From assembly GCA_015680685.1 (NCBI GenBank), contig MNCI01003909.1, positions 37,865-101,864 on the forward strand: 64,000 nt of DNA, written 5' to 3'. The stretch comes from Gnetum montanum. Taxonomy: Eukaryota > Streptophyta > Gnetopsida > Gnetales > Gnetaceae. The first letter of the stretch is position 1; each line of letters begins with the position of its first letter. Of the stretch, positions 1-11,389 are shown piece after piece. Under the pieces are notes generated by a model. It ran no database searches, was not told the origin of the DNA, and saw only the letters and a list, made by a program, of their open reading frames with translations. The position numbers were made by a program, and so were the translations under genes.

Positions 1-375
1 ACTGTCGCTAAAAATAGAGATTCAGTGTATCTAGACAATACCAATGACTCGGAATTTGCAACTACCAAAGTAGGGATGAATTTGAAGTTGTTCTAGTAAC
101 AATACCACACTAGAAAATGGTGGAATTCTTCATTTCTTTGCTCCAGGTTAGAAGCTTGATGATTAACAACCATAGATTTCCTGTTAATTTGAAATATTTG
201 CATAGGAGGAAGTTGGCATTGCTCATTATCCTAGTTTCAGTTCAAACATTACTCTTGATGAAACAAGCTCACGCAATAATTCATGAAAAATACGCTGCAA
301 ACATCTTGACTATAGTTTTATTATTCCAAAAAGCCAAACATCCTCATGATCTAGAGAATTTTCACATAAATTAGG
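1..375 (+). pseudogene. Ty1/copia RNase H C-terminal relic
   Basis: Reading the plus strand in shifting frames gives a row of blocks in the order seen at the end of Ty1/copia polyproteins. The first, near 15-110, reads SVYLDNTNDSEFATTK and lines up with the copia box around S-V-x-L-S-x-T-E-x-E-Y-x-A. The next, at about 160-215, reads INNHRFPVNLKYLHRRK and lines up with D-N-x-S-A-x-x-L-A-x-N-P. The last, at about 285-360, reads AANILTIVLL followed by KAKHPHDLENF and lines up with A-D-I-L-T-K-A-L-P. A frame ending in LGVT closes it near 380. Family knowledge places this domain just before the 3' LTR, which agrees with the LTR-like sequence that follows the gap. Stops and frame changes show it is dead. 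The match is by eye. Confidence 0.5.
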
Positions 376-438
376 AGTGACATAAGAAAAATAATAATAT
401 AGATAAATGGGTACCAGTTTGGATAAGTTACTATGGTT

Positions 439-489
439 NNNNNNNNNNNNNNNNNNNNNNNNNNNNNNNNNNNNNNNNNNNNNNNNNNN
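439..489. other. Assembly gap of 51 N
   Basis: A run of 51 undetermined bases. It lies where the polypurine tract and the start of the putative copia 3' LTR would be expected, so that junction cannot be read. Confidence 0.99.
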
Positions 490-1500
490 TTGTAACTTAC
501 CTCACCTTCTCATGATGATTGTAACTACCTTGAGGTTACTATAAAAGGGCTTCAAGGGTAGGAAGGAAAGGGTCGGGGAGGGGGGTCTCACTTTAGGTTT
601 CGATGGCTGGGGGGAAGAGCATTTGTAAAGAAGACATTGTGAAAGATTACTTGTAAGATGACTTTTTAAAGACAAAATTTCAGCCTCTTTGTCATAGTCT
701 TGTGAGTTATGCTTATTTTTTATTCTATTTAAATTGTTTAGCTAGTGGTTTAGATAGTATCATGCTTGGTAAGTAATTTTGGGATTTTTAGATTGCTCTT
801 ATTGTTCTTGTTGCATGATAGAAAATTTCTATTAAAATTTCGCCATAGATGAGCTTGTGTTTGAAAGCCTTATAAGCATTTTAGTAGTGAATTTTATTAA
901 TTGTGCAATGTATAAGAACCACTGTTGAGATTGTTGTAAGAGAGCCTCTACATGTAGTCAAGTCATTGAACAATTCAATTATCAAGAGGGTTCAGAAAAT
1001 CTTTGGTATTTTGATAGGACTAGAATAGCTTCTTTTATCTTTAAAGTGAATCTCCGTAGTATTTCAATCATAAGTTGTCAATTCTTTTGAAGGTTCTATT
1101 GAATGAAATTGTTGACATCCATTATCTAGCCAAAATAGAGTTTGGTACGTGATAGTTTACGTAGCAATTTTTTTTGGGTAGCATAGTAAGATTTTCTTGA
1201 AGTAATTGCTTATTTGAGCCTTGGAAGTTTGAAGAATTTGTAGTTATTGAATTTGGGATAGCTTTATTACAAAGTGTTTACTCCTATCATTTTACCTTGT
1301 TTAAACATTTGAGATCTTTACACAAATCTACTTTCTTTTTCTCTTCTTTCTATTTCCATTGAATCTCACTCTATTTCTAGTTTTCTTGTGGAACTATCTC
1401 TTTCTCTGGGGAAAATTAGAAGTAGATTTGTAGAGTTGTGCTTATATTTTTTTGCAAAACTTTATTTGTTACAAGTAGGTATTATAAGGATCGCATAGAC
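490..1500 (+). repeat. Probable Ty1/copia 3' LTR (right end uncertain)
   Basis: Directly after the gap the sequence has a TATA-type box (CTATAAAAGGG, about 540-550), then a G-rich leader (GGTCGGGGAGGGGGG, about 570-585) and AT-rich noncoding sequence. Together with the copia RNase H end to its left, this fits the U3/R part of a copia 3' LTR. I could not see a CA terminus or target duplication, and there is no second LTR in the window for comparison, so the right edge is a guess. An unrelated promoter-like repeat remains possible. Confidence 0.28.
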
Positions 1501-4500
1501 TAGACAATTGAACAAAATAGGAACTCTCAACAACTCACAGTACTTTGCAAAGTTGGCTAAATCTCTTTAAGATAAGTCATTTATAGTTTTACACACAACC
1601 CAATCGTTTCATTTTTCACAATAGCACATACACATACTCACATTAACTACCGAGTCTATTTGGAGGTATTTGGGCCTTGGTGTTGCTAGAGACTAGCAAG
1701 CACCTAAATCTTGTTTGAGGACACTCATTGGCAGTCGCGTCCCAAACGGTTGCCAACATAAAGTACATCAATTTTACCCTTAAATCTGTTAAGATGCAAA
1801 AGAAGATTGGCTTTAATTTCTTGTAGTCAAGGCTGATGCACATTCTTGCACAAGTAATAAAAAAGAAAGAAATAAAGAAAAGGGCCTTGTGAGATGGAAA
1901 AAACAAAATAGACCATAGGGGATTCTCAATCAAAGTGAATTCATGATGGGTTTTATGATACTAGTAGTACCCCTATGTTGCATGCCTACCATTGATGACC
2001 ATTTCCATTGATGTTACCATTGTCCTACAACACAAAATCCTAGAGATGCTCCAAAAAAATCCAAAATTTCTTTCATTGACCTTTGTAAGCACTTATTTTG
2101 AAGGTGCTATCACCATCCCATCAATTTGTTGACAAAAGAAAATTAAGTGTATGTGCATAAATTTAGTAGACCAAGAAAAGTGAAATCATGATCAAAAAAT
2201 AATTTATAAAATCAAAAATATTGTAACCTAAATAATATCTAATTATGCTATTTAAAAATATGATTTTCCAAGTACTTGAAAGTATAATTTGCCATTGCAA
2301 GGGCTAGTAAATGTAATTGGCGATACAAGGTAGGACTTGCCAGCAAGGACCATCAGCACCTTAGGCGAGGTAGCATCATTGCATGTAGTAGCCCAAGTTG
2401 TCAAAAAAGCCTAAAAAACAATGCAATAATTAGGTATATCATATATCACATATAGAATAGATATATTTGGCTCTTTGCAATGCTGCTAAATTGTAAGGTA
2501 ATATAGTAAGTTGCTCTTGGACATGATCATTTGCAATTTTCCAAAGTTCAAATTGGTCCCAATTAATTACTTTTAGAAAGGTAGATAATTTAGTGAATTG
2601 ATCCATAACATATATAACATAATAATGTAACAGAACTAATGATAAGTGTTGACATCAACCTCACCCATGCTAGGCACGGGGCCATATTTTAATATGTTGG
2701 AATACCATGAAAATTAAAAAGTCCTATTAGTCTATTATCTTTACCAATAGGCATTTATTCATCAAAAATATTAAAATTTATGTTTATCATTTTCTTAAAA
2801 TAGAAAATTGAAATTCTCAAATAAAAATAAAAATAAAAATAAAGAAAAAACAAAATAGAAAAAGACAGAACAAGAAAAGGAAAAGAAGACATGAGATAGC
2901 TAGGGCACATTTTTTTTATTTTTCATTTTTTTAACATTGCTCAAGCTCTGATGGCTATATCTCGAGATTTGTGTAATTTTACGCATAGAATTAGGTAGGT
3001 AAAATGCCTTTCCTTGATTGCCTCGAGCATGAAATTATTTCCATGAAATAACTTCCTCTTTCTTCATGGATCAAGAAAATTATTTATCCTTCCTTTTACT
3101 GAATTTTATAAAATATTTCCAAGTAAATTATCCTCTACAAATTAATGTGTGAATTTATGTGCTATTTGTGGTATATCCTAAGTACACTCCATTTTATGTT
3201 TCAATTGTAAAATTATTTCAATGGTGTTCTAGTGCTAAAGTTATTATATTCGACTACCTTAATGTGTTACTGGTTTTGAAACTTCATGTTGTGATTTAAA
3301 TACGATAAAATATTTGTTCAAAAATTTCATGCTTTAAATGGTGTGTTATTTCTTTGGATTTTCACCCAAGTTTTGCTTGCTGCTAGGTATCACTAACCTT
3401 TTATGAATATGAATGAAAACAAAAAATACAATTACAAAAGATATAATCTTTTGTATTATCAGGTTTTAGGTTTAATATTTAATATATATATATATATACT
3501 CATTCTATGCAAACATCATTTTTCTTAGAATTCAAAATTCTTTAGCTTCAATTTGTTAGAAATTAGAATCCTCCATTTCTGAGTGATTATTTTTTTCCAT
3601 TAATGAGAAAATTTCAAAAGCTTTTGGTACAAGAAATTGAATGAAGAAATTTTTGAAGCTAGGAATGTGGGATGGTGGAACATGGGGTGTTACATTGGCA
3701 TAATGTGGTGGGAGTTACGTGCAACAGGAGTAATGGTGGTAGTAATTACGTTGATCGTTGATTATGGCAGTGGTTTCCCTAGGCAACATTGTGTGTGGTT
3801 CATATGGATGGTGCCACATGATGGGTGATTAGTCTCAGAGGGTTCCAAATATCATTAGAACTGGGGGATTAGATCCTAGTGCAGCTAGGAACCCAACTGA
3901 CATAGTGTCTCCCTTTTGTCTTTATCTTTATCTTATTTTTTTGTGTAGTGAGCATTAGAGGCTCTTCCTCATCAGCCACAAGTGCAGGTGTGGATAGCAA
4001 TGGTGACGTAGAGTTCCTATGACCACCAGTAGTTACAAGTATGTAGTTGACGATGACATGTGTGTAGGGAATGCGTAGGAAGTAGGTGGTGGGCTCTTTC
4101 TTTTGCACAACACTAGAAGGCATGCAAAAGATAGCTTCAAAACTACTACACACAGCATGGATGACTATGGGTGGCAAACAAAACATGTAGCCTCCTTTCC
4201 CTCCTGCAGTGGCTACAGAGACAGTAGGTGTGGGATGTGTGGGATACATGTGGTTTGGTTTTCTCTTCTAGTGGCCTTGGACGGATGCGGTAGTTAGCAC
4301 AGTGCCCCATAATGGATAGGAAATGGTGTTCAATAGTGTAATGGTGTTCAACAATGTAGGTAGCACACACTCTCTCTCCTTTTTTTCTTTTTGGATGGCA
4401 TTTGGACAATGGCTGCAAGTGTGTGTGGTAGCATACAACAAGTGACTCACTATGTTAGTCCTTGACTAGGTAGTTTTTTCTTTTTAGTAGCTTTCCTACT

Positions 4501-5100
4501 TTATTTTTATCTCTCTTCATTTACTAGTAGTAGACAATGCCAGCCAGCAATCTCTCTTAGTGGTGATGGATCTAGCTTCTTCTTTCTCCCTCTTTTGGTG
4601 GCCCAAACGATGGTAGCAGCGGGACTAGGGAAAAATGTAATTTTTATAGTTCCCTACTATTTTAAATAATCACTTATTTAAAATTATAATGCATTCCAAT
4701 TAAATTTCCTTTTTTATTTTACTATTTTCAAAAGGCCACGTAGCCCTCTATAGCTAAGACTATTTTGGGATTTCCATATCCATACGGGAGGTGCCCTAGG
4801 TAATAGTCTCCTAAAATGAGTTTTATTTCTTGGTATTGATGCATCTAAATTTTATACATCAACACCTTTTTGGACCTAGAAGGAGGGCCCTTTCCAGCCA
4901 TTCTCCAACCTTTTGTTTTTCCATATCAATTTTTCTTGCCATTTTTCTTATGCCTATTTCATTTCCCGACCCTATTTTAGAACTTGTTGAATGTTTCTAC
5001 TTAAAATATTTATTTCCATCCTTGATTTTATTTTTCTTTATTTTTTGAAAATTTTTATGTTTCATTACCAATTTTTTAATATTTTTTTTAAAACCCTCAT
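1501..5100. other. Intergenic stretch without recognised gene
   Basis: About 3.6 kb of AT-rich sequence. Short open frames occur on both strands, for example at 3869-4249 and 4146-4418 on the minus strand, but they overlap each other and show no domain or composition that suggests coding. A (TA)n microsatellite lies at about 3480-3498 and an A-rich simple repeat at about 2820-2845. I recognise no transposon structure here. Confidence 0.6.
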
Positions 5101-5129
5101 TTCCCAGTCCTATTTTTGGATTTGCATTT

Positions 5130-6850
5130 TTGTGGTCCTTACCTGTAGTGACTGAAAACGTCAGTGGTTGTAACGATCACACTGAGGGATCCATGGCCAT
5201 AGTATAGCCCTAACCCTATGTCCATTCAAAGGGCCATTACTAGAGGGAAAAAATAGAGGTAGAGCACTTGGGATGGTCTTGTTAATTAAATTAGGACTTA
5301 TAGGGTGTTTCAATGAACAAGTGTTGGGAGTTCACATGGTGTTTTCAATGTTACTGGGGCTGATTAAGCCTAAGCATAGTAGGGTTTTCTAGTGTGAAAA
5401 TGATGGTGCAAGCATGTAAATGTGTGAAAAATAGTGAAAAAATGTAAGTGCCATGCTAAATATCAAAGAAAATTCTTGAAAATGCAAAGGAGTTTGAGAG
5501 AGGAAGAATGGCACTACCCTAAGTGGGGGGAGTGTAGAAATTATAAAAGAGAAGTAAGGAGGTATGTAGCATACAGAGAGGTGCAGTAGCTAGTGTAGTC
5601 ACAATCTTTGGGGTGTCTAGGTTGTGGAAGCTAATGTTCACTATGAAATTTGTGCCTATTGGGTTGGTCTTCGTGGTGTCCTATAGGCTACACTGTAGTG
5701 CGCTACGATGTGCAAAGGTGTCCCAAAGTTTTACTAAGATGCTAAGGGTATTCAAGCACAAGAGTGCCAATGCTAAGATGAAAAATGATGAATGAAAATG
5801 TCAACCAAATGCTTCAAAATGCCAACCCATAAAATTTGAAACGTAGGGGTATTTATAGGGTTAGGGTTTACATAGAGTGTGGATTGGGAACCACATGGAA
5901 AAAGGGGCAGCTGAGGCTATGCTAGACCCTAGCTACGCTCCCACTAGAGCAATTGATGCTATGCTTTAGTGTGCTTTAATGGACCCTAAGAGACTGATGG
6001 ACTATGACTACATTACCAAGACTACATGCGCCAGAGTTGAAAAGAATGTAATGTACTTACAAATAGTGCAAAACAATGCAATTTGGAGGCTACAATCTAG
6101 GACTACACTCTCCCCTCTTTTGAATGCGGTTGAGCATAGGTACCATTTTGGGACAAGTGGAGGGTGCAAAAGAGATGCAAGTTGCTAATCTTACTTGCCA
6201 GAGGAGTGTTGAAGCTAAGATGGAAGCCAATTCTAAGCTCTAGAAGCATTTGGAGATTGTCTTGGTTTTCTATGCTAGCTACACTATGGAGTGTAGCCCA
6301 ACAATTAGGAAAATTTTGCAAAAATTAAAGTACAATGCTAGCTACATTGGCTATACACTTTGGAGTGTAGTAGGAAAAGTGAGAGCATATCTTAGGAGTG
6401 TAATAGGAGGAATAAAAAATTGGCAAAACTTGTAACCTTTATCTAGGCTATGTTGGCTACACTCTGGAGTGTAATAGGAGGAATAACTTTAGGAGTTAGA
6501 AAATCTACCAAGATGCTTCTTCAATGTTTAACTAGATTGATGGCTTCTAGCTTAACACTTAGAAAAATGGCCACTAAAGTGAATGCTACACTGGCTATGC
6601 TCTAGAGCGTAGTAGGAAGAATGGGAGTATAGCACAATACCTAGAAAAAGTTTTTCAACTACTATCAACACTTAGAAAATTTTGCTACTATTGTACATCC
6701 ATCATGGGTTCTGTGGTCAACTGAAAGAAGGGTGCCATGTGCATCAAAAAAGCTTGCAAGGAAGGCTAGGAAATGTAAGGTAAAGGGGTAAATGCAAGTA
6801 GGGTATGACAAGGTAATAGGGATGTGCACTCTTGGGTGGCTTAGTGAGTC
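5130..6850 (-). repeat. Palindrome-rich region resembling an LTR U3
   Basis: The region holds many short imperfect palindromes built on CTACACT and its complement AGTGTAG (for example about 5687-5714, 6271-6300, 6445-6486). A minus-strand TATA-type box, reading CCTATAAATACC on that strand, lies at about 5846-5858. This is the same TATA sequence as in the Athila-type LTRs further right, where a palindrome-rich U3 lies on the same side. No terminal TG..CA or polypurine tract was identified, so LTR status is an inference. Confidence 0.3.
6271..6627. repeat. Degenerate direct repeats, unit about 45 bp
   Basis: At least four related units start near 6271, 6333, 6445 and 6581. Each runs from GCTAGCTACA or GGCTACAC, through a core close to CTCTGGAGTGTAG, to TAGGAAGAATGGGAG-like sequence. 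A partial unit (GGAGTGTAATAGGAGGAATAA) is at 6394-6415. The core is itself an inverted repeat, so each unit carries a potential hairpin. Spacing is irregular, about 60-135 bp. Confidence 0.6.
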
Positions 6851-9800
6851 CAACCGGGCACATTGAAGTAATGTGGTGACTTACCACTACAATGAAACAT
6901 GTCTTTGAATGACCACCTCCGGGGCTTCATCCTACAAACATAACACAAAAAAGATAAGAAAACAACCACACAACATGAGATAAGATTAAAATGTTGGTTG
7001 CAAGGGCACTGCAAGTGCCATGAGTGCTCAGCTAGTTGCCAGAGCTTGTAGTTCCAAAGCAAGAAGGCTAGTGTGGGTGTTGGAGCTAGAAAGCTATAAA
7101 AGCTCTAGTAGCCACACTAGAAACAAGCACCCTAAGAAGGCTAGCAAAGTGATTGAGAATTATGGTGATTTAGGTGCTCAAGACTTCACACCAAGGATAA
7201 GAGCTTGGAAATCTAGTAAGATGGTAGGGGGCTAGGATGCTGAAAGCACTTTTAAGCCCTAGCAATGGTGAGGGCTACAAGATGATAATATGGTGGCTGG
7301 GCCATAGTTGTGCTGGGACTCCAACAGGTGGAAGCATTTTTTAAACTTCATAAGCTGGGATGTATAAGATCTATAGTGTATGAACTGCAAATTTCATATT
7401 TTACATTAAAGACACTACCTTAAATCCTAGTAATACAAGTTCACAATGCTAGATTTTTGAAAAATTGAGGCAATTATATGCCATTATTTTTGCACCAAAT
7501 TACAATGAATTTTGGTTACAAGCTATAACTTGAATTTTCCTTGGGGTGCTTCACTTGGGTATTGATTTGTCTATGTAAATGGTATTAACATTTTCTATTT
7601 TTATTAGGTGGCTCTTACATGTGAGAAATCTTATTTTCATGGGGAGTATTTTTTTGATTTATTGAAGTTAGCACGGAATGTTTGGCTAGTTGATTTTAAA
7701 GGAATCCTAAAGCATTTTGTAATCCTCTACTATATGTAATAGTAAGGTCCATATCTCATTGGCCTTTAACCATGGTTACATGGAGGGCTACTTTGACTCT
7801 AATGAACAATAAAAATTAAAGAAGTGTTTTGGATATCCTTCCTACTAGATGTAAGAAATGAAACAATAAATAAGTCATTCAAACATATTTTATTTAGTTT
7901 TAATTTCGATTTAGAAAATATTATTATCCATAATGGGTAAATACCTCAACTTTGATATTTTCATACTAAGAGTTTGGTGCTAGCTTTCACAAATTTCTGG
8001 GTTGGATGGCAATGGAAATTCAATTTGGATGTTTTCTACCATACGATATTATTCATTTGGTTATTTGGTGATGTTTTGGTAGCATGTTTGTTGAGAACTA
8101 ACTCTTTTAAATGTACCAACCCCTATGCATTGATGTTCAACTATCTAAGGATTGGTTCCAAAACCCTTGAAGGAGCATTTGTAATTTATTTTTCATACTT
8201 CGTCATATGGGCTCACTATCCTCTTTGGTTTTACCTCTCAAGTGAAAAAAATGTTTTTGATAAGGAATAGTTGGAGAATCATATTCTTAGAATAGAATTT
8301 AGGAATTTCTAGTGCTTTTTATTTTCATTTTTTAAGAAAAACTAACTTGGGATTTGTAGCACAACCCCTACCCACACAATAGGGTAGATGTGACCTACAA
8401 ATAAAAAGGATCCCACCATAAGCCTACTCTACTACAAGCACATGAAAGTGCAAGGAAGAACCAAACCCATAATCTTCCAACTCAGAGATGAGTGTTTGAT
8501 TTAATTTGGAATTTTAGTGTAATTTCTAAGTGGTAATATTCAACTTGTACTTTTGTATTTTGTAATGACCTTTGGTTGGTATGTGTGAACTTGTACTTTT
8601 TTTTATGCAAGCCTTACTATAGTTTTTATTTAACTAAAGTTTTTGAATTTGCAACATTTATTTGAAATTTCTATTCAAATATCTTTTGGAGCACTAGAAA
8701 CCCAATGCCTATATTTAATATTTTATTTTGTATTTGATTTCATTGCTATATTAATGCATTAATTCTTCTATATCCTTGGCTTTGGCATTTAGTATATCAA
8801 ATTGTTATTACTTAGGGAACAAGTTAGGCTTTGTATGTAAGGGGCTATTAGAATTGAAATTTTATATTTAATTAATTTTTTTATTTTTTCCCTTGTACGC
8901 TTGTTATATGCATACACATTGATTTGCCTATTAAATTTCTTAGCATCCTAGCAATTTTATTAAGTTGCAATTTAATTTTCTAAGTAATAACTTTCTAGCC
9001 TAAACTTACAATAGGGGTTGTTACAAATCTACTGCTTGTGGACTCATCAAAATTTATGTCTTCACATATTTATTTATTTCATGGTTTTTTTCGTTCTTCT
9101 TACATTATCCTTTTTTCCTTTACGGTTATTCCTTGTATTCTTTTGAATAGTGTTTAGCTAGTAGTCTTATTACTGTAACTTGTAAATTAATATTTGGTTG
9201 CTTTCTTCCTAGTCTTATTGTTGTAACTTGTAAGTTAAGATTCACAGATGAATAGTTACTTTCTTCCTTGTAATATGGTTTACAAATCATTATCATGTAA
9301 CTATAATTGGTTTACACCATTTCCTCTTTTTATTTTTCTTTAATCTTAAGGTTGCTATTGTTCTTTCTTTCCTAGATCATAAGTTGTGCTTGATATCATG
9401 ATATGGAAATGATGGAATTCATGAATTATATTTTACATAAACAAACATAACTCTTATGAAACATCATGTTTGTTTGTTAACGACCTCCTCACAAGTACCA
9501 AATAAGAAACTAATGATTACATGCATAAATTAAGAATATATTCTAACATAGTCTCAAAGACATTAGTATTATGCATTTTCATATCATTCTTTACAAAATA
9601 TCTCTACAAGAAACCTTGAGATGAACAAAACTTTAAACACTTGGCTTTAAAGAAAATTCATATTGTTAATACCATCAAGATGACTTCTAAGTTCACAAAC
9701 ATAAATCTTATTAGTATTCAATTAGTAAATTATCATACGTTAAAAATAAAATAATTAATAATTCAAAATGTTAACAATCAATTGATAAAGTACCTTATGA

Positions 9801-10234
9801 GTTGGCTTAAACTACTTATTATTCATTTTAATACATAATTATTAATAATAAATTTAAATTAATAAAAATAAGGTTATGTAATGTTATTAAATAAAAAATT
9901 AAATAATACTAATATATTCAACAATGAGGTATTAGCCTTGTGTTAAGACTCTTGATTTGAAAGCCCTAAGTTATGGATTCAATTTTGGTAGGCAATGTTG
10001 AGTTTTAAAGCTCTAATTTGATAATATGTTTTGCAGATTACATATAAATATAAATTTAGTTACCATGCAACAAAGTAATCTAAACCTACTCCCATCTTCT
10101 TTAACTTTTCAAAAATAAAAAATTTGTTACACAACTTTTTAATTGAATTTGTTAGCATGGTGGTAATAGTACAACTAATAAAATTTAAGGTTTTGGGTTC
10201 AATTATAATTAATTTTCTTTTGCTTCTTCATTAT
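6851..10234. other. AT-rich intergenic sequence, nothing recognised
   Basis: No domain, LTR terminus or RNA gene was found. The longest open frame (7974-8270, plus, 98 codons) is rich in F, W, Y and L but matches no family I know, and it may be chance. Long A/T-rich stretches dominate from 8.6 kb to the start of the LTR at 10235. Confidence 0.6.
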
Positions 10235-11120
10235 TGATGAGTGGCTAGGTACCCCTACACTCAACCATATGAATACAAGTGTTTATGCATGATCTGGTCG
10301 AACTTTGCAGAAGGGCTAGTTGTGGTATTTAGATAGTTACACATTGATCACAGTTCGCTGTCTTCCCACCTGGCCTAGTATTTGCTTTGTCACGTACGGT
10401 TTAGTCCAGAGTGAGGTGTATGATGTGGGCCTAAACCAGTGCTACTCCTAGAAGCAATGGAAAATAACTTTGTTTTAAGCTAAGAGGGAGTCGGAGAAGA
10501 GAATCTAAGCTAGCCTAAGTGCAATGAGCATCTGCCCTTAATCATCTATACACATCTTGGACCTCATGTACTACTTCTAGGTTTACCAAGCATATATTAC
10601 TTGAGCGCTCCTAGATACGCTATTGGGTTACCAAGGAGTCACACTTAAATGCTCGTGATTAAGTCGTACTCATTTCATGTTTAATAACAAGGATAATAAA
10701 GGAAGGTAAAGAAATATTAATGAAGAAAATAATAAATAACAATAAAAATTAAAGGAATTAAAACTAAGTGAATGCTGCAATGATGAAGTAACCTCGATCT
10801 TTATTGCTAGTCATGTGTGTGTCCAAGTATGTCACACTCAAATAAAGGTTCTATACAATTACAATCATCACATTGCAGGCATGCACTGGGGAAAGAGTTG
10901 AGAGGAACTAAAAATGAACAAAAAATACTCTACTTCTACACGTGCTTACTCTAAAACTTACTACTTCCCTATGCACCCAAATGTGGTATTTATAGGCTTA
11001 CACAGGAATCACGATATCACATATCCAATATCATTAGCTAGGACACGATATTGCATACATGATATTGTGGATTCAATATCGTAGGTCTGATATCTAAGCC
11101 TGACAAATCATGGTTCATGA
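10235..11120 (-). repeat. A1 3' LTR
   Basis: 886 bp. The plus-strand left end TGATGAGTGGCTAGGTACCCC is the complement of the LTR 3' terminus. The right end TGGTTCATGA, just before TACCCCCATG, is the LTR 5' terminus next to the polypurine tract. On the minus strand it has a U3 with several GATATC-type palindromes (about 11005-11095), a TATAAATA box at 10994-10987, and R/U5 with copies of a GGTTACCAAG-like motif. It is homologous to the LTRs at 24988, 27404, 36674, 41311, 42650 and 46558. The terminal TCATCA has become TCATGA. Confidence 0.85.
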
Positions 11121-11129
11121 TACCCCCAT
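11121..11129 (-). other. A1 polypurine tract
   Basis: On the minus strand ATGGGGGTA lies directly against the LTR start. The same tract, preceded by a GAGGACAAG-like motif, adjoins the LTRs of B, OA and C. Such tracts prime plus-strand DNA synthesis in LTR retrotransposons. Confidence 0.8.
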
Positions 11130-11389
11130 GACTGAATGAAAGCTTGTCCTCAAGTTGAACAAAATGAAAACAAGCCTAATTGATTACACAGTGGATAGGT
11201 ATGTGATTATTGACTAACTAGAAATTTATTCATGCCATAGTGGAGAATTGAATATGACAAAATTGGGACATAGACAAAAAATTATAGAATTTATTGAAAC
11301 TCATGTGGTTCTTGGTGGTGGTGGTTCCTCCATGGGTCTCTTCTCCTTGTCTTGTGCTCTAGGTTTTGGAAGTTGATGGCTCTAAAGGA

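Noticed and set aside
3869-4450. Several overlapping frames on both strands
   Set aside because: They contradict each other, are rich in T/H/C from CACA/TGTG repeats, and show no domain.
7974-8270. 98-codon plus-strand frame, aromatic and hydrophobic
   Set aside because: No recognised family, no partner exon or transposon context. It could be chance in AT-rich DNA.
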